The notes below the pieces were generated by a model. It worked only from the letters and a program-made list of their open reading frames with translations, ran no database searches and was not told the DNA's origin. A stretch of DNA of 64,000 nucleotides from the NCBI RefSeq assembly GCF_029626105.1, contig NZ_JARUBH010000009.1:3100001-3164000 (forward strand), read 5' to 3'. Numbering within the stretch: the stretch's first letter is position 1; the number at the start of each line of letters is the position of its first letter. The position numbers were made by a program, and so were the translations under genes. Positions 1-9,189 of this stretch are shown piece after piece. The DNA is from Solwaraspora sp. WMMD792 (lineage in GTDB: Bacteria > Actinomycetota > Actinomycetes > Mycobacteriales > Micromonosporaceae).

Positions 1-67
1 TCTGACGCTCGGCTCCGACGATCCGGCGACCCTTCTCGGTGGTGGCGGCTGTGCCGGTGGCTGCCAT
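1..67 (-). CDS. Helix-turn-helix protein, N-terminal fragment (cut by window edge)
   Basis: Only the first 22 codons lie in the window; they read MAATGTAATTEKGRRIVGAE and two more residues. The start follows a GAGG ribosome site (GAGGAATCAAC-ATG). From memory, this opening resembles small actinobacterial helix-turn-helix proteins that sit downstream of an ABC-F gene and continue with a RALAxxTGRSYGFVHR-type helix. The family call rests on that resemblance and on position, because the HTH itself is outside the window. Confidence 0.6.
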   Translation of the reverse strand, partial: MAATGTAATTEKGRRIVGAERQ

Positions 68-342
68 GTTGATTCCTCACGTCCCAGACTGTGCGGTTCG
101 ATGCGGTCCCACCTATTAGACCGCCTCCAACGATCATGCGCCAGATATCAACTGTTCGCCAACCGACACGCACAGCCCTGTCAGTTACCCGATACGGCGC
201 CGCCGAGGAATCCCAGCGGCATGCCGGCAGCCCTTCGTCGACCTCAACCCGGTACCCCTTGTTCATACAATTCACGCTATCCGATAATGACGTTCACCGA
301 TGCGGCATCGACCCGGGCTGGCATGTCGAGCGGGCCACGTCC

Positions 343-1950
343 TCATGCAAGTTCCACGAGTTCGAGCAGGTCGTCGCTCCACGCATCCTCGTCTCCGTCG
401 GGCAGGAGAATCGCCCGGTCCGGTTTGAGAGCCAGCACTGCACCCGGATCATGGGTCACCAGGACGATGGCTCCGGGATACCGGGCGATGGCATCGAGAA
501 CCTGTTCACGGCTGACCGGATCCAGGTTGTTGGTCGGCTCGTCGAGCAGCAATACGTTCGCCCCCGAACAGACCAGCGTGGCCAACGCGAGCCGGGTCTT
601 CTCCCCGCCCGAGAGCACCCCGGCCGGCTTGTTCACGTCCTCACCGCTGAACAGGAACGCACCGAGAATTTTTCGCAGGTCGGTGTCCGCCTGGTCGATC
701 GCCGCACTGCGCATGTGGTCGAGCACCGAACGCTCCACGTCCAGGGTCTCGTGCTCCTGCGCGTAGTAGCCGATCCGCAGCCCGTGCCCGGGCCGCACCG
801 CCCCGGAATCCGGCTCGACCAGGCCACCGAGAATCCGCAGCAACGTCGTCTTACCGGCACCGTTCAGCCCGAGGATCGCCACCCGGGAGCCACGGTCGAC
901 CGCCACGTCGACCCCGGAGAAGATCTCCAACGATCCGTACGACTTCGACAGCCCCGCCGCCGTCAACGGCGTCTTGCCGCACGGGGCCGGGCTGGGGAAC
1001 CGGACCTTGGCCACCTTGTCGGCGACCCGCTCGTCCTCCAGACCGGCGAGCAGTTTCTCCGCCCGCCGGGCCATGTTCTGCGCGGCCACCGTCTTGGTGG
1101 CCTTGGCCCGCATCTTGTCGGCCTGGGCGAGTAGCGCCCCGGCCTTCTTCTCCGCGTTCGCCCGTTCCCGGCGGCGGCGCCGCTCGTCGGTCTCCCGCTG
1201 CTGCTGGTACGCCGCCCAGCCGACGTTGTAGACGTCCACCACCGAGCGGGTGGCGTCGAGGAACCAGACCTTGTTGACCACCGCGTCCAGCAGATCCACG
1301 TCGTGGCTGATCACCACCAGCCCGCCCTTGTGCCCGGCGAGGAAGCCACGCAGCCAGGTGATCGAGTCGGCGTCCAGGTGGTTGGTCGGCTCGTCGAGCA
1401 GCAGGATGCCGCCGCCGTTCTCGGCCGCGTCCCGGAACAGGATCCTGGCCAGCTCGATACGGCGGCGCTGACCGCCGGAGAGCGTCCCGATCGGCTGGCC
1501 CAGCACCCGGTCCGGCAGACCCAGGTTGGCGCAGATCCGGGCTGCCTCCGCCTCCGCGGCGTACCCGCCGAGGGAGGCGAACTGGTCCTCCAGCGTGCCG
1601 TAGCGGCGGACCAGGCGCTCATCGGTGCCGCCCTGCGCCAACTGCTGCTCGAGTTCGTTCATCTGGGACATCAGCCGGTCCAGGCCGCGGGCCGACAGCA
1701 CCCGGTCGCGGGCGGTCACGTTCAAATCGCCGGTACGCGGATCCTGCGGAAGATAACCGACCGCGCTGCGCCGGTCGATCTGTCCGGTGTACGGCAGGCC
1801 CTCGCCGGCCAGCACCTTCAGGGTGGTGGTCTTGCCGGCACCGTTGCGGCCGACCAGACCGATCCGGTCGCCGGGCTGCACCCGCAGGGTGGTGTCGGAC
1901 AGCAGGATCCGCGAGCCCGCACGCAGTTCCAGGCCGGTAGCGGTGATCAT
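343..1950 (-). CDS. ABC-F family ribosome-associated ATPase
   Basis: The 535-residue protein has two ABC ATPase domains and no membrane segment, which defines the ABC-F class (EttA/Uup/Vga-like translation factors). Walker A GRNGAGKTTT lies near residue 40 and GLNGAGKTTL near 350. Signature motifs LSGGQRRR and LSGGEKTR and Walker B LLLDEPTNHLD and LLLDEPTNNLD are intact. The Arg/Lys-rich linker between domains, around residues 240-310, is the probable P-site tRNA interaction motif. The ATG at 1950 is preferred because AGGAGTG precedes it by about 9 nt, although the frame stays open further upstream. It may act in translation quality control or antibiotic resistance; sequence alone does not separate these. 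Confidence 0.93.
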   Translation of the reverse strand: MITATGLELRAGSRILLSDTTLRVQPGDRIGLVGRNGAGKTTTLKVLAGEGLPYTGQIDRRSAVGYLPQDPRTGDLNVTARDRVLSARGLDRLMSQMNELEQQLAQGGTDERLVRRYGTLEDQFASLGGYAAEAEAARICANLGLPDRVLGQPIGTLSGGQRRRIELARILFRDAAENGGGILLLDEPTNHLDADSITWLRGFLAGHKGGLVVISHDVDLLDAVVNKVWFLDATRSVVDVYNVGWAAYQQQRETDERRRRRERANAEKKAGALLAQADKMRAKATKTVAAQNMARRAEKLLAGLEDERVADKVAKVRFPSPAPCGKTPLTAAGLSKSYGSLEIFSGVDVAVDRGSRVAILGLNGAGKTTLLRILGGLVEPDSGAVRPGHGLRIGYYAQEHETLDVERSVLDHMRSAAIDQADTDLRKILGAFLFSGEDVNKPAGVLSGGEKTRLALATLVCSGANVLLLDEPTNNLDPVSREQVLDAIARYPGAIVLVTHDPGAVLALKPDRAILLPDGDEDAWSDDLLELVELA

Positions 1951-2336
1951 TGGTAGCTCACTCCTGAGATCGGAAGCTGACTCGCGGACACGACAAAACG
2001 CCGACCGGACGTCCTGTCCGTCGGCGTGGGGCGGTTCAGCCTTCGCAGAGCAGCACGGACCCATACTACCGGCGGCCGGCACCGGCACCCAGCCGGTTAC
2101 CGGGGCCAAGATCATCGACGGTGATGGGTGGATCCGACGGCATCCGGTGATCCATCCCCGACGGTGTCGCGGGACGCCGGCTGACCAAGCGGTACGCGGC
2201 GCACCGCCGGCCCGGTGGACCGGCCTGACCGAATCGGGGAACTTGTCCGCCGACGGGGTGATGCAACGCGCCGACCAGGGATGTTAGGCACATCAGGCGC
2301 GCGTAACGATCACTTGACTCCCTGGAGACGACACTC
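1951..2336. promoter_or_regulatory. Divergent intergenic region: leader of the ABC-F gene and 5' region of the MgtE-like gene
   Basis: This 386-nt gap holds no convincing gene. On the minus strand a possible -10 TAGTAT (2063-2068) precedes the ABC-F gene by about 110 nt. The resulting leader would contain a terminator-like hairpin (see 1995-2026). A 7-codon open frame, GTG at 2056 to TGA at 2036, reads M-L-L-C-E-G just ahead of it. The frame of the ABC-F gene is also open back to an ATG at 2064. On the plus strand GGAG about 10 nt before 2337 is the ribosome site of the next gene. Confidence 0.45.
1995..2026 (-). terminator. Terminator-like hairpin in the ABC-F leader (possible attenuator)
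   Basis: On the minus strand CGCCGAC pairs with GTCGGCG (2020-2026 with 1999-2005). An inner GGAC/GTCC pairing extends the stem, and TTTT follows at once. It lies about 50 nt upstream of the ABC-F start, so transcription must pass it to reach the gene. The shape is that of an intrinsic terminator. A role in ribosome-mediated attenuation is inferred from known antibiotic-responsive ABC-F genes. Confidence 0.5.
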
Positions 2337-3098
2337 ATGCTGCCCGGTGGGATGATGCCCATAACCCAGCTGATCGCGATGGTCCGCAGCACTCCGCCGC
2401 GACAGGCTGTCGGGCTGCTGGCAGCCATGCCGGCCGACCGTATCCCGGTGGCAGTCGCCGAGCTGACGACCTCCGACCTGGTCCGGCTGCTCCCGGCCGC
2501 CGGCGACGATCTGCGCTCCCGGTTGATGGGTCTGCTCAGCACCGATCAGCTGGCCGACCTGGCCCGAGCCATGCCGACCGCCGAGGCGGTGGCCATGCTC
2601 AATCGGCTTCCGGCCGAGCAGGTGCACGCGGTGGCCGACCGGCTGCCGCAACCCACCGTCGCTGCCCTGCTCACCGCGATGCCTGCGGACCGGCAGGCCG
2701 ACCTGCTGTCGGTGATGCGTCCGCAACAGGCGCAGGCGGCCTGGGCCGGTACCTACCAACGGGAGGTGGCCGAGGCGCTCGCCCGGGCCAATGCCGAGGT
2801 GAGCATCCCGGCGAACGCCCCGCCCGGAATCGTGCTGGTCCAGATCTTCGGCTGGCAGATCACCGTGGCCGCCCGCCGCGACGACGACGGACGGGTGGCG
2901 GTACGCGACGCCGAGGACGCGGCGTACCGCATGCGCGCCAACGCGGCGCTCGCGGTGACCGACTACCAGCCGGCCACCGACGTGCTGGACTACTGCGACG
3001 AGGCCCGCCGGCAGGGGCGCCCGATCAGTGCGGTCAGCTGGGTCGACGACCGGCACGACGGTTTCCTCAAACGGGCCCTGGTCAGCCTGGTGCACTGA
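2337..3098 (+). CDS. Protein with MgtE N-domain-like helical repeats
   Basis: A 253-residue soluble protein. Residues about 10-145 are short helical repeats built around LLxAMPADR, LVRLLPAAGDD, LADLARAMPTAEAVAMLNRLPAEQ and LLTAMPADRQADLLSVM. These resemble the superhelical N domain of MgtE magnesium channels, but no transmembrane channel follows. The C-terminal 90 residues (QIFGWQITVAARRDDDGRVAV onward) are a separate alpha/beta region I cannot name. The ATG at 2337 follows GGAG. It converges on sufT. Function unknown; a scaffold or nucleotide/metal-sensing role is only a guess. Confidence 0.75.
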   Translation: MLPGGMMPITQLIAMVRSTPPRQAVGLLAAMPADRIPVAVAELTTSDLVRLLPAAGDDLRSRLMGLLSTDQLADLARAMPTAEAVAMLNRLPAEQVHAVADRLPQPTVAALLTAMPADRQADLLSVMRPQQAQAAWAGTYQREVAEALARANAEVSIPANAPPGIVLVQIFGWQITVAARRDDDGRVAVRDAEDAAYRMRANAALAVTDYQPATDVLDYCDEARRQGRPISAVSWVDDRHDGFLKRALVSLVH

Positions 3099-3147
3099 CC
3101 CGCCGCGCGCCGCCGGCCGGACTGGACGGTCGGCGGCGGCGCGGGTG
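3099..3147. terminator. Imperfect GC-rich hairpin between convergent genes
   Basis: CCGCGCGCCGCCGGCCG and CGGTCGGCGGCGGCGCGG face each other across a short loop, between the stop of the MgtE-like gene and the stop of sufT. Pairing is imperfect and there is no T-tract. It may serve as a shared terminator. Confidence 0.35.
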
Positions 3148-3150
3148 CCG

Positions 3151-3558
3151 TCAGACGTTGAAGCCGAGCGCCCGCAACTGGTCCCGGCCCTCGTCAGTGA
3201 TCTTGTCGGGCCCCCACGGCGGCATCCACACCCAGTTGATCCGGATGTCGGACACCAGTCCGCCACCGGGTCCAGTGGTCAACGCGGTACGGGCCTGCTC
3301 CTCGATCACGTCGGTCAGCGGGCAGGCCGCGCTGGTCAACGTCATGTCCAGGGTGGCGATGTTGTCATCGTCGACGTGTACGCCGTACACCAGGCCGAGA
3401 TCGACCACGTTGATGCCCAGCTCCGGGTCGACGACGTCCTTCATCGCCTCCTCGATGTCGGCGATCGCCGGCTGGCCAACGGTCGCCGCCGCGGCGGTAC
3501 CGCCGTCGGTGGGCTCCGTCGCCTGTGTCGCCCCGGTCATGGTCTCTTCGGCACTCAC
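3151..3558 (-). CDS. sufT: SUF-associated MIP18/DUF59 protein SufT
   Basis: A 135-residue protein of the metal-sulfur cluster assembly factor (DUF59) family. The core IEEAMKDVVDPELGINVVDLGLVYG is diagnostic, and the SAACPLTDVIEEQ segment carries the conserved cysteine. Actinobacterial SUF operons usually end with this gene; its product helps mature Fe-S proteins or transfer clusters. The GTG at 3558 overlaps the sufU stop (GTGA), so it is preferred over the longer open frame. It is the last gene of the operon. Confidence 0.92.
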   Translation of the reverse strand: MSAEETMTGATQATEPTDGGTAAAATVGQPAIADIEEAMKDVVDPELGINVVDLGLVYGVHVDDDNIATLDMTLTSAACPLTDVIEEQARTALTTGPGGGLVSDIRINWVWMPPWGPDKITDEGRDQLRALGFNV

Positions 3559-4013
3559 TGCTTCACCTCCGGGCTCGCACCCACACCGGCGCGCGCCGCG
3601 GCGTCCTTGAAGGCCATCCACGGCAGCAACGCACACTTCACCCGGGCCGGATAGCGCGCCACACCGGCGAACGCCACCCCGTCACCCAGCACATCCTCGT
3701 CCGGCTCGACCTCGCCGCGGCCGGACACCAGCGCGACGAAGGCGCCGTGCACCGCGAACGCCTCGTCCACCGGCCGACCGTCGACCAGCTCGTACAGCAC
3801 ACTCGCCGAGGCCTGGCTGATCGAACAGCCCTGGCCGTCGTGCGACACCCCGAGCCGGGTGTCCGCACCCAGATTCACCCGTACGGTGATCTCGTCGCCG
3901 CAGGTCGGGTTGACGTGGTGCGCCTCCGCCGCGTACGGCTCGCGTAGACCACGCCCCTGCGGACGCTTGTAGTGGTCCAGGATGATCTCCTGGTACAGCT
4001 GGTCGAGCTCCAT
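3555..4013 (-). CDS. sufU: SUF zinc-dependent sulfurtransferase SufU
   Basis: A 152-residue SufU/IscU-like protein. The order MELDQLYQEIILDHYKRPQG, NPTCGDE, GQGCSIS and RVKCALLPW shows the three conserved cysteines and the Asp of the zinc site, plus the SufU-type insertion absent from IscU. In Gram-positive bacteria SufU accepts persulfide sulfur from SufS and passes it to the SufBCD scaffold. The ATG at 4013 overlaps the sufS stop (ATGA). Confidence 0.95.
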   Translation of the reverse strand: MELDQLYQEIILDHYKRPQGRGLREPYAAEAHHVNPTCGDEITVRVNLGADTRLGVSHDGQGCSISQASASVLYELVDGRPVDEAFAVHGAFVALVSGRGEVEPDEDVLGDGVAFAGVARYPARVKCALLPWMAFKDAAARAGVGASPEVKQ

Positions 4014-5323
4014 CAGCCGAAGACCTTCCGCGCCTTCTCCAGACCATGCACCAGCGCGTCGACCTCGCCGGTCGTGGTGTAGAGGTAGAACGAGGCCCGG
4101 GTGGTCGCCGGGACGCCGTAGCGCACGCAGACCGGCCGGGCGCAGTGGTGGCCGACCCGTACCTGCACCCCCTGGGCGTCGAGGATCTGACCCACGTCGT
4201 GCGGGTGGATCCCGTCCACCGCGAACGAGACCGTGCCACCTCGCCCGTGTGGGCCGGGCGGGCCGACGATCCGCAGCCCCGGCACGGTGGCCAGCGCCTC
4301 CAGGGCGTACCCGGTGATCCGCTGCTCGTGCGCGGCGACCGCCGGCATGCCCAGCCCGGCGAGGTAGTCGACGGCGGCACCGAGGCCGACCGCCTGGGCG
4401 ATCGGCGGGGTGCCGGCCTCGAACCGGGCCGGCGGGGCGGCGAACGTGGACCCGCTCATCGCCACCGTCTCGATCATCGAGCCGCCACCGAGCACCGGTG
4501 GCATCGCGGCGAGCAGCGCGGCGCGGCCCCACAGCACCCCGATCCCGGTCGGTCCGCACATCTTGTGCCCGGTGAAGACGATGAAGTCGGCATCCAGCGC
4601 GGCGACGTCGACCGGGCGGTGCGGCACCGACTGCGAGCAGTCCAGCAGCAGCAGCGCACCGACTTCGCGGACCCGCCGGGTGATCGCGGTGAGGTCGTTG
4701 ACCGTGCCGAGGATGTTCGACATGTGCACCAGCGAGACCAGTTTGGTCCGCTCGGTGACCAGTTCGTCCAGCTGCGACTCGTCCAGCCGACCGTCCTCGG
4801 TCAGCCCGAACCAGCGCAGCGTGGCACCGGTGCGTTCGCAGAGCAGCTGCCACGGCACGATGTTCGAGTGGTGCTCCATCTCGGAGATCACCACCTCGTC
4901 GCCGGGGCCGAGCCGGAACCGGGGGTCGGCCCCGATCGCGGCGCCCGTCGAGGCGTTGGAGAACGCGTACGCGACCAGGTTGATCGCCTCGGTGGAGTTC
5001 TTGGTGAAGACCACCTCGTCCGGGCTGCCCGCGTTGACGAACGCGGCCAGCTTGGCCCGGGCGCCCTCGTACGCCTCGGTGGACTCGGTGCCGAGCGTGT
5101 GCACCGAGCGGGCGACGTTGGCATTGTGCGACTGGTAGTAGTCGGTCAGCGCGTCGAGCACCTGGCGCGGCTTGTGCGAGGTGTTGGCGCTGTCCAGGTA
5201 GACCAGCGGATGCCCGTTGACCTCCCGACCGAGGATCGGGAAGTCGGCCCGGACGGCGTCGACGTCCAGAGCGGACGGACCGCCCGGCGCCGGCGTGTCC
5301 CGGGGGATGGCTATGGTGCTCAT
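4013..5323 (-). CDS. sufS: Cysteine desulfurase SufS
   Basis: A 436-residue class V PLP enzyme (SufS/CsdA type). The PLP lysine is in FTGHKMCGPTGIG and the persulfide-forming cysteine in RVGHHCARPVC near the C terminus. It removes sulfur from cysteine for Fe-S cluster assembly. The start MSTIAIPRD at 5323 is preferred to a longer frame. Overlaps with sufU indicate translational coupling. A second, diverged copy lies in the island at 49573. Confidence 0.96.
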   Translation of the reverse strand: MSTIAIPRDTPAPGGPSALDVDAVRADFPILGREVNGHPLVYLDSANTSHKPRQVLDALTDYYQSHNANVARSVHTLGTESTEAYEGARAKLAAFVNAGSPDEVVFTKNSTEAINLVAYAFSNASTGAAIGADPRFRLGPGDEVVISEMEHHSNIVPWQLLCERTGATLRWFGLTEDGRLDESQLDELVTERTKLVSLVHMSNILGTVNDLTAITRRVREVGALLLLDCSQSVPHRPVDVAALDADFIVFTGHKMCGPTGIGVLWGRAALLAAMPPVLGGGSMIETVAMSGSTFAAPPARFEAGTPPIAQAVGLGAAVDYLAGLGMPAVAAHEQRITGYALEALATVPGLRIVGPPGPHGRGGTVSFAVDGIHPHDVGQILDAQGVQVRVGHHCARPVCVRYGVPATTRASFYLYTTTGEVDALVHGLEKARKVFG

Positions 5324-5365
5324 CGGCTCGACGCCGCCCTTCTGCACACAGGGTGATAGTGAGTC

Positions 5366-6139
5366 TCAGGCCGAGGCCGCGCCGGCACCCGCGACGTACC
5401 GCTCGTAGCCTTCGGCTTCCAGCTTCTCCGCCAGCTCCGGGCCGCCCTCCTCGACGATGCGTCCGCCGACGAAGACATGCACGAAGTCGGGCTTGATGTA
5501 GCGCAGGATCCGGGTGTAGTGGGTGATCAGCAGCAGGCCGGTCTCCCCGGTGGAGCGGACCCGGTTGACCCCTTCGCTGACCACTCGCAGGGCGTCGATG
5601 TCGAGCCCGGAGTCGGTCTCGTCGAGGATGGCCATCTTCGGCTTGAGCAGCTCCAGCTGCACGATCTCGTGCCGCTTCTTCTCCCCACCGGAGAAGCCCT
5701 CGTTGACGTTGCGCTGCGCGAACGCCGGGTCCATCTGCAGCCGCTCCATGGCCCCGCGCAGCTCACCGGCCCAGGTGCGCAGCTTCGGCGCGGCGCCGTC
5801 GACAGCGGTCTTGGCCGTACGCAGGAAGTTCGCCACCGAGACGCCGGGCACCTCCACCGGGTACTGCATGGCGAGGAACAGCCCGGCGCGGGCCCGCTCG
5901 TCGACCGACATGGCCAGCACGTCCGCACCGTCGAGCAGCACCTCCCCGCCGGTGATCTCGTACTTGGGGTGCCCGGCGATCGAGTACGCCAGCGTCGACT
6001 TGCCGGAGCCGTTCGGGCCCATGATGGCGTGTGTCTCCCCCGACCGGATGGTCAGCGTCACCCCGGCCAGGATCGGCTTGAGCTCGCCTTCCGGCAGCTT
6101 GACCGATACCTGCAGGTCACGGATCTCCAGAACGCTCAT
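5366..6139 (-). CDS. sufC: SUF scaffold ATPase SufC
   Basis: A 257-residue ABC-type ATPase with Walker A GPNGSGKSTL (about residue 40), a SufC-type signature FSGGEKKRHEI and Walker B AILDETDSGLD. It powers the SufBCD scaffold on which Fe-S clusters are built. Its ATG overlaps the stop of the upstream Rieske gene (ATGA). The gap to sufS is 42 nt. Confidence 0.97.
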   Translation of the reverse strand: MSVLEIRDLQVSVKLPEGELKPILAGVTLTIRSGETHAIMGPNGSGKSTLAYSIAGHPKYEITGGEVLLDGADVLAMSVDERARAGLFLAMQYPVEVPGVSVANFLRTAKTAVDGAAPKLRTWAGELRGAMERLQMDPAFAQRNVNEGFSGGEKKRHEIVQLELLKPKMAILDETDSGLDIDALRVVSEGVNRVRSTGETGLLLITHYTRILRYIKPDFVHVFVGGRIVEEGGPELAEKLEAEGYERYVAGAGAASA

Positions 6140-6474
6140 GGTGCGGTCACTCCATTGCTCGGCGTCAGACTGACGTAGATGTCGCCGTCGCGGATCTCGA
6201 CGGGGAAGACGGGTACAGGTTCGGTGGCGGGCAGCCCGGTCGGCTCACCGGTGCGCAGATCGAAGCGCGAACCGTGCAGCCAGCACTCCAACGTGCAGCC
6301 GTCCACCTCGCCTTCGGAGAGGGCGACCGCGGCGTGCGAGCACTCGTCGTACACCGCGTGGAAGGAGTCCTCGTCGGTGTGCACCAGGGCGATCTGCGTA
6401 CCGTCGATGTCGGCGCTGACCGCCGTCCCCTTCGGGATCTCGGCGGTGGCGCAGACCCGGATCAGGTCGGACAT
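6136..6474 (-). CDS. Rieske-type [2Fe-2S] ferredoxin of the SUF operon
   Basis: A 112-residue non-heme oxygenase-type ferredoxin. The Rieske ligands are CSH (about residue 45) and CWLH (about residue 64), separated by the usual short loop. Such a gene is a regular member of actinobacterial suf operons, between sufD and sufC. It probably supplies electrons or is an early cluster recipient; its exact role is not established. It starts 2 nt after the sufD stop. Confidence 0.93.
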   Translation of the reverse strand: MSDLIRVCATAEIPKGTAVSADIDGTQIALVHTDEDSFHAVYDECSHAAVALSEGEVDGCTLECWLHGSRFDLRTGEPTGLPATEPVPVFPVEIRDGDIYVSLTPSNGVTAP

Positions 6475-6476
6475 GC

Positions 6477-7712
6477 TCAGCGGGTCCCCTCGGTGACCGC
6501 ACCGGGCTGGCCGGGCTGGCCGGGCACGGTCGGTGGTGCCGCCACGTCGGCGGTGCGCGGCGCGGCCGCGCCGGCCTCGACACGCCGCAGCCGCTGCTCG
6601 ATCGCGTCGCCGAGCCGGTCGCGCAGCTCGGCCACCGGGATCTTGTCGACCAGCTCGGCGAAGAACCCGCGGACCACCAGCTTGCGCGCCTCGGCCTCCG
6701 GGATGCCCCGGGCCATCAGGTAGAACAGCTGCTCGTCGTCGAACCGGCCGGTGGCGCTGGCGTGCCCGGCCCCGGCCACCTCGCCGGTCTCGATCTCCAG
6801 GTTGGGCACCGAGTCGGCCCGGGCGCCGTCGGTCAGCACCAGGTTCCGGTTGATCTCGTACGTGTCGGTGCCGGTGGCCTCGGCGCGGATCAGTACGTCG
6901 CCGACCCAGACGGTGTGCGCGCCGTCGCCCTGCAGCGCCCCCCGGTAGCCGACGTTGCTGCGGCAGTCCGGCACGGTGTGGTCCACCAGTTGCCGGTGCT
7001 CCAGGTGCTGGTCGGCGTCGGCGAAGTAGAGCCCGAACAGCTCGGCGTCGCCGCCCCGGCCGGTGTACTCGACGCTGGTGAACTGGCGCACCAGGTCACC
7101 GCCGAGGGTGACCTGGATGTGCGTGACCCGGGCGTCGCGGCCGAGCCGGAACTTCAGATGCTGCGCCTGCACCGCGTCGGGTGCCCAGTCGGCGACGGTG
7201 ACCAGGGTCAGCGTCGCACCGTCACCGACGAGCACCTCGACGTTGTCGGCCAAAGTGGTCGAACCGACCTGGTCGAACACCAGGGTCACCTCGGCGAACC
7301 GGCCGACGTCGACCAGGGTGTGCCCGTACGCGATCTGGTCCGCCCCGGTGCCGAGCACCCGGACCACCGCCGGCTCGGCCGGGGTGGCCTCCGGTGCGAC
7401 CTCCACCAGCAGGACCTCGGAGCACCCGGTGTAGGCCAGGGCACTGATCCGGTCGAACGGGGTCAGCACACCGCCCATCCGTCGGTCGGTGCGGTCGACC
7501 TGGCCCGCCGTCACTCCGGCGGGCAGGTCGGCGTACTCGTACCGGACCGAGCCGCTGGCCGCCGGAGTCCCGGTGGCCAGTCCCCGCATCCGCTTGAGCG
7601 GGGTGAAGCGCCACTCCTCCTCCAGGCCGGTCAGGGCCGGGAAGTCGGCGACATCGTACGAGCGCAACGCCTGCGACTTGGTCTTGGGCGGCGCGGAGGC
7701 CTGAATAGTCAT
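6477..7712 (-). CDS. sufD: SUF scaffold protein SufD
   Basis: A 411-residue SufB/SufD-family protein. The C-terminal beta-helix region carries the family pattern (GDGAHTVWVGDVLIRAEATGTDTYEINRNLVLTDGARADSVPNLEIE) and ends with FYLMARGIPEAEARKLVVRGFFAELVDKI. SufD pairs with SufB and SufC in the assembly scaffold. It starts 46 nt after sufB. Confidence 0.95.
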   Translation of the reverse strand: MTIQASAPPKTKSQALRSYDVADFPALTGLEEEWRFTPLKRMRGLATGTPAASGSVRYEYADLPAGVTAGQVDRTDRRMGGVLTPFDRISALAYTGCSEVLLVEVAPEATPAEPAVVRVLGTGADQIAYGHTLVDVGRFAEVTLVFDQVGSTTLADNVEVLVGDGATLTLVTVADWAPDAVQAQHLKFRLGRDARVTHIQVTLGGDLVRQFTSVEYTGRGGDAELFGLYFADADQHLEHRQLVDHTVPDCRSNVGYRGALQGDGAHTVWVGDVLIRAEATGTDTYEINRNLVLTDGARADSVPNLEIETGEVAGAGHASATGRFDDEQLFYLMARGIPEAEARKLVVRGFFAELVDKIPVAELRDRLGDAIEQRLRRVEAGAAAPRTADVAAPPTVPGQPGQPGAVTEGTR

Positions 7713-7758
7713 CTCTTCCTGTTCTCGGCGGTGTCGGTGGGGCGGTGTCTCGGGCGGG

Positions 7759-9189
7759 TCAGCCGACCGCGCCCTCCATCTGCAGCTCGATCAGCCGGTT
7801 CAGCTCGAGGGCGTACTCCATCGGGAGTTCCTTGGCGATCGGCTCGATGAAGCCCCGGACGATCATGGCCATCGCCTCGTCCTCGCTCAGACCCCGGCTC
7901 ATCAGGTAGAACAGCTGGTCGTCGCTGACCTTGGAGACGGTCGCCTCGTGCCCCATGGCGACGTCGTCCTCGCGGATGTCGACGTAGGGGTAGGTGTCCG
8001 ACCGGGAGACCGCGTCGACCAGCAGCGCGTCGCACTTCACCGTCGACCGGCTGTGCTGCGAGCCCTCCAGCACCTGGACCAGCCCGCGATAGGAGGTCCG
8101 GCCGCCGCCGCGGGCGATCGACTTGGAGACGATCGTCGAGGAGGTGTGCGGTGCCGCGTGCACCATCTTCGCGCCGGCGTCCTGGTGCTGCCCCTCGCCG
8201 GCCATCGCCACCGAGAGCACCTCGCCCTTGGCGTGCTCACCGGTCATGAACACGGCCGGGTACTTCATGGTGACCTTGGAACCGATGTTGCCGTCGATCC
8301 ACTCCATGGTCGCGCCGGCGTGGCAGACGGCCCGCTTGGTGACCAGGTTGTAGACGTTGTTCGACCAGTTCTGGATGGTCGTGTAGCGGCAGCGGGCGTT
8401 CTTCTTCACCACGATCTCGACCACCGCGCTGTGCAGCGAGTCGGAGGAGTAGATCGGCGCGGTGCAGCCCTCGACGTAGTGCACGTAGGCGCCCTCGTCG
8501 ACGATGATCAGGGTCCGCTCGAACTGGCCCATGTTTTCCGTGTTGATCCGGAAGTAGGCCTGCAGCGGGATCTCCACGTGCACACCCTTCGGCACGTAGA
8601 TGAACGATCCACCGGACCAGACCGCGGTGTTCAGCGCGGCGAACTTGTTGTCGCCGACCGGGATCACGGTGCCGAAGTACTCCTTGAAGATGTCCTCGTG
8701 CTCGCGCAGCGCGGTGTCGGTGTCGAGGAACACCACGCCCTGCTCCTCCAGGTCCTCACGGATCTTGTGGTAGACCACCTCGGACTCGTACTGGGCGGCG
8801 ACGCCGGCGATCAGCCGCTGCTTCTCCGCCTCCGGGATGCCCAGCTTGTCGTAGGTGTTCTTGATCTCCTCGGGCAGGTCCTCCCAGCTGGCGGCCTGCT
8901 TCTCGGTGGAGCGGACGAAGTACTTGATGTTGTCGAAGTCGATCCCGGTGAGGTCGGCACCCCAGGCCGGCATGGGCTTGCGGCCGAACAGCCGCAGCCC
9001 TTTGAGCCGCAGGTCGAGCATCCACTGCGGCTCGTTCTTCTTGGCGGAGATGTCACGCACCACCGCCTCGTTGAGCCCGCGCTGGGCGGCAGCGCCGGCC
9101 ACGTCGCGGTCGGCCCAGCCGTACTCGTACCGGCCGAGGGCCGCGAGGTGCTCCTCCTGGGAGATGGGCGCGACGGTCTGCTCGGTCAT
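7759..9189 (-). CDS. sufB: SUF scaffold protein SufB
   Basis: A 476-residue SufB, normal length. It contains [29 protein letters not shown] and the [11 protein letters not shown] segment close to the conserved cluster-assembly cysteine, and ends with the SufB/D C-terminal motif [25 protein letters not shown]. No intein is inserted, unlike some mycobacterial SufB. Its ATG overlaps the sufR stop (ATGA), so both are translated from one message. Confidence 0.97.
   Translation of the reverse strand: MTEQTVAPISQEEHLAALGRYEYGWADRDVAGAAAQRGLNEAVVRDISAKKNEPQWMLDLRLKGLRLFGRKPMPAWGADLTGIDFDNIKYFVRSTEKQAASWEDLPEEIKNTYDKLGIPEAEKQRLIAGVAAQYESEVVYHKIREDLEEQGVVFLDTDTALREHEDIFKEYFGTVIPVGDNKFAALNTAVWSGGSFIYVPKGVHVEIPLQAYFRINTENMGQFERTLIIVDEGAYVHYVEGCTAPIYSSDSLHSAVVEIVVKKNARCRYTTIQNWSNNVYNLVTKRAVCHAGATMEWIDGNIGSKVTMKYPAVFMTGEHAKGEVLSVAMAGEGQHQDAGAKMVHAAPHTSSTIVSKSIARGGGRTSYRGLVQVLEGSQHSRSTVKCDALLVDAVSRSDTYPYVDIREDDVAMGHEATVSKVSDDQLFYLMSRGLSEDEAMAMIVRGFIEPIAKELPMEYALELNRLIELQMEGAVG

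Noticed and set aside
91-1134. Long plus-strand open frames opposite the ABC-F gene
   Set aside because: They are antisense to a well-supported gene, rich in Arg/Pro/Gly and without any family motif; typical high-GC shadows.
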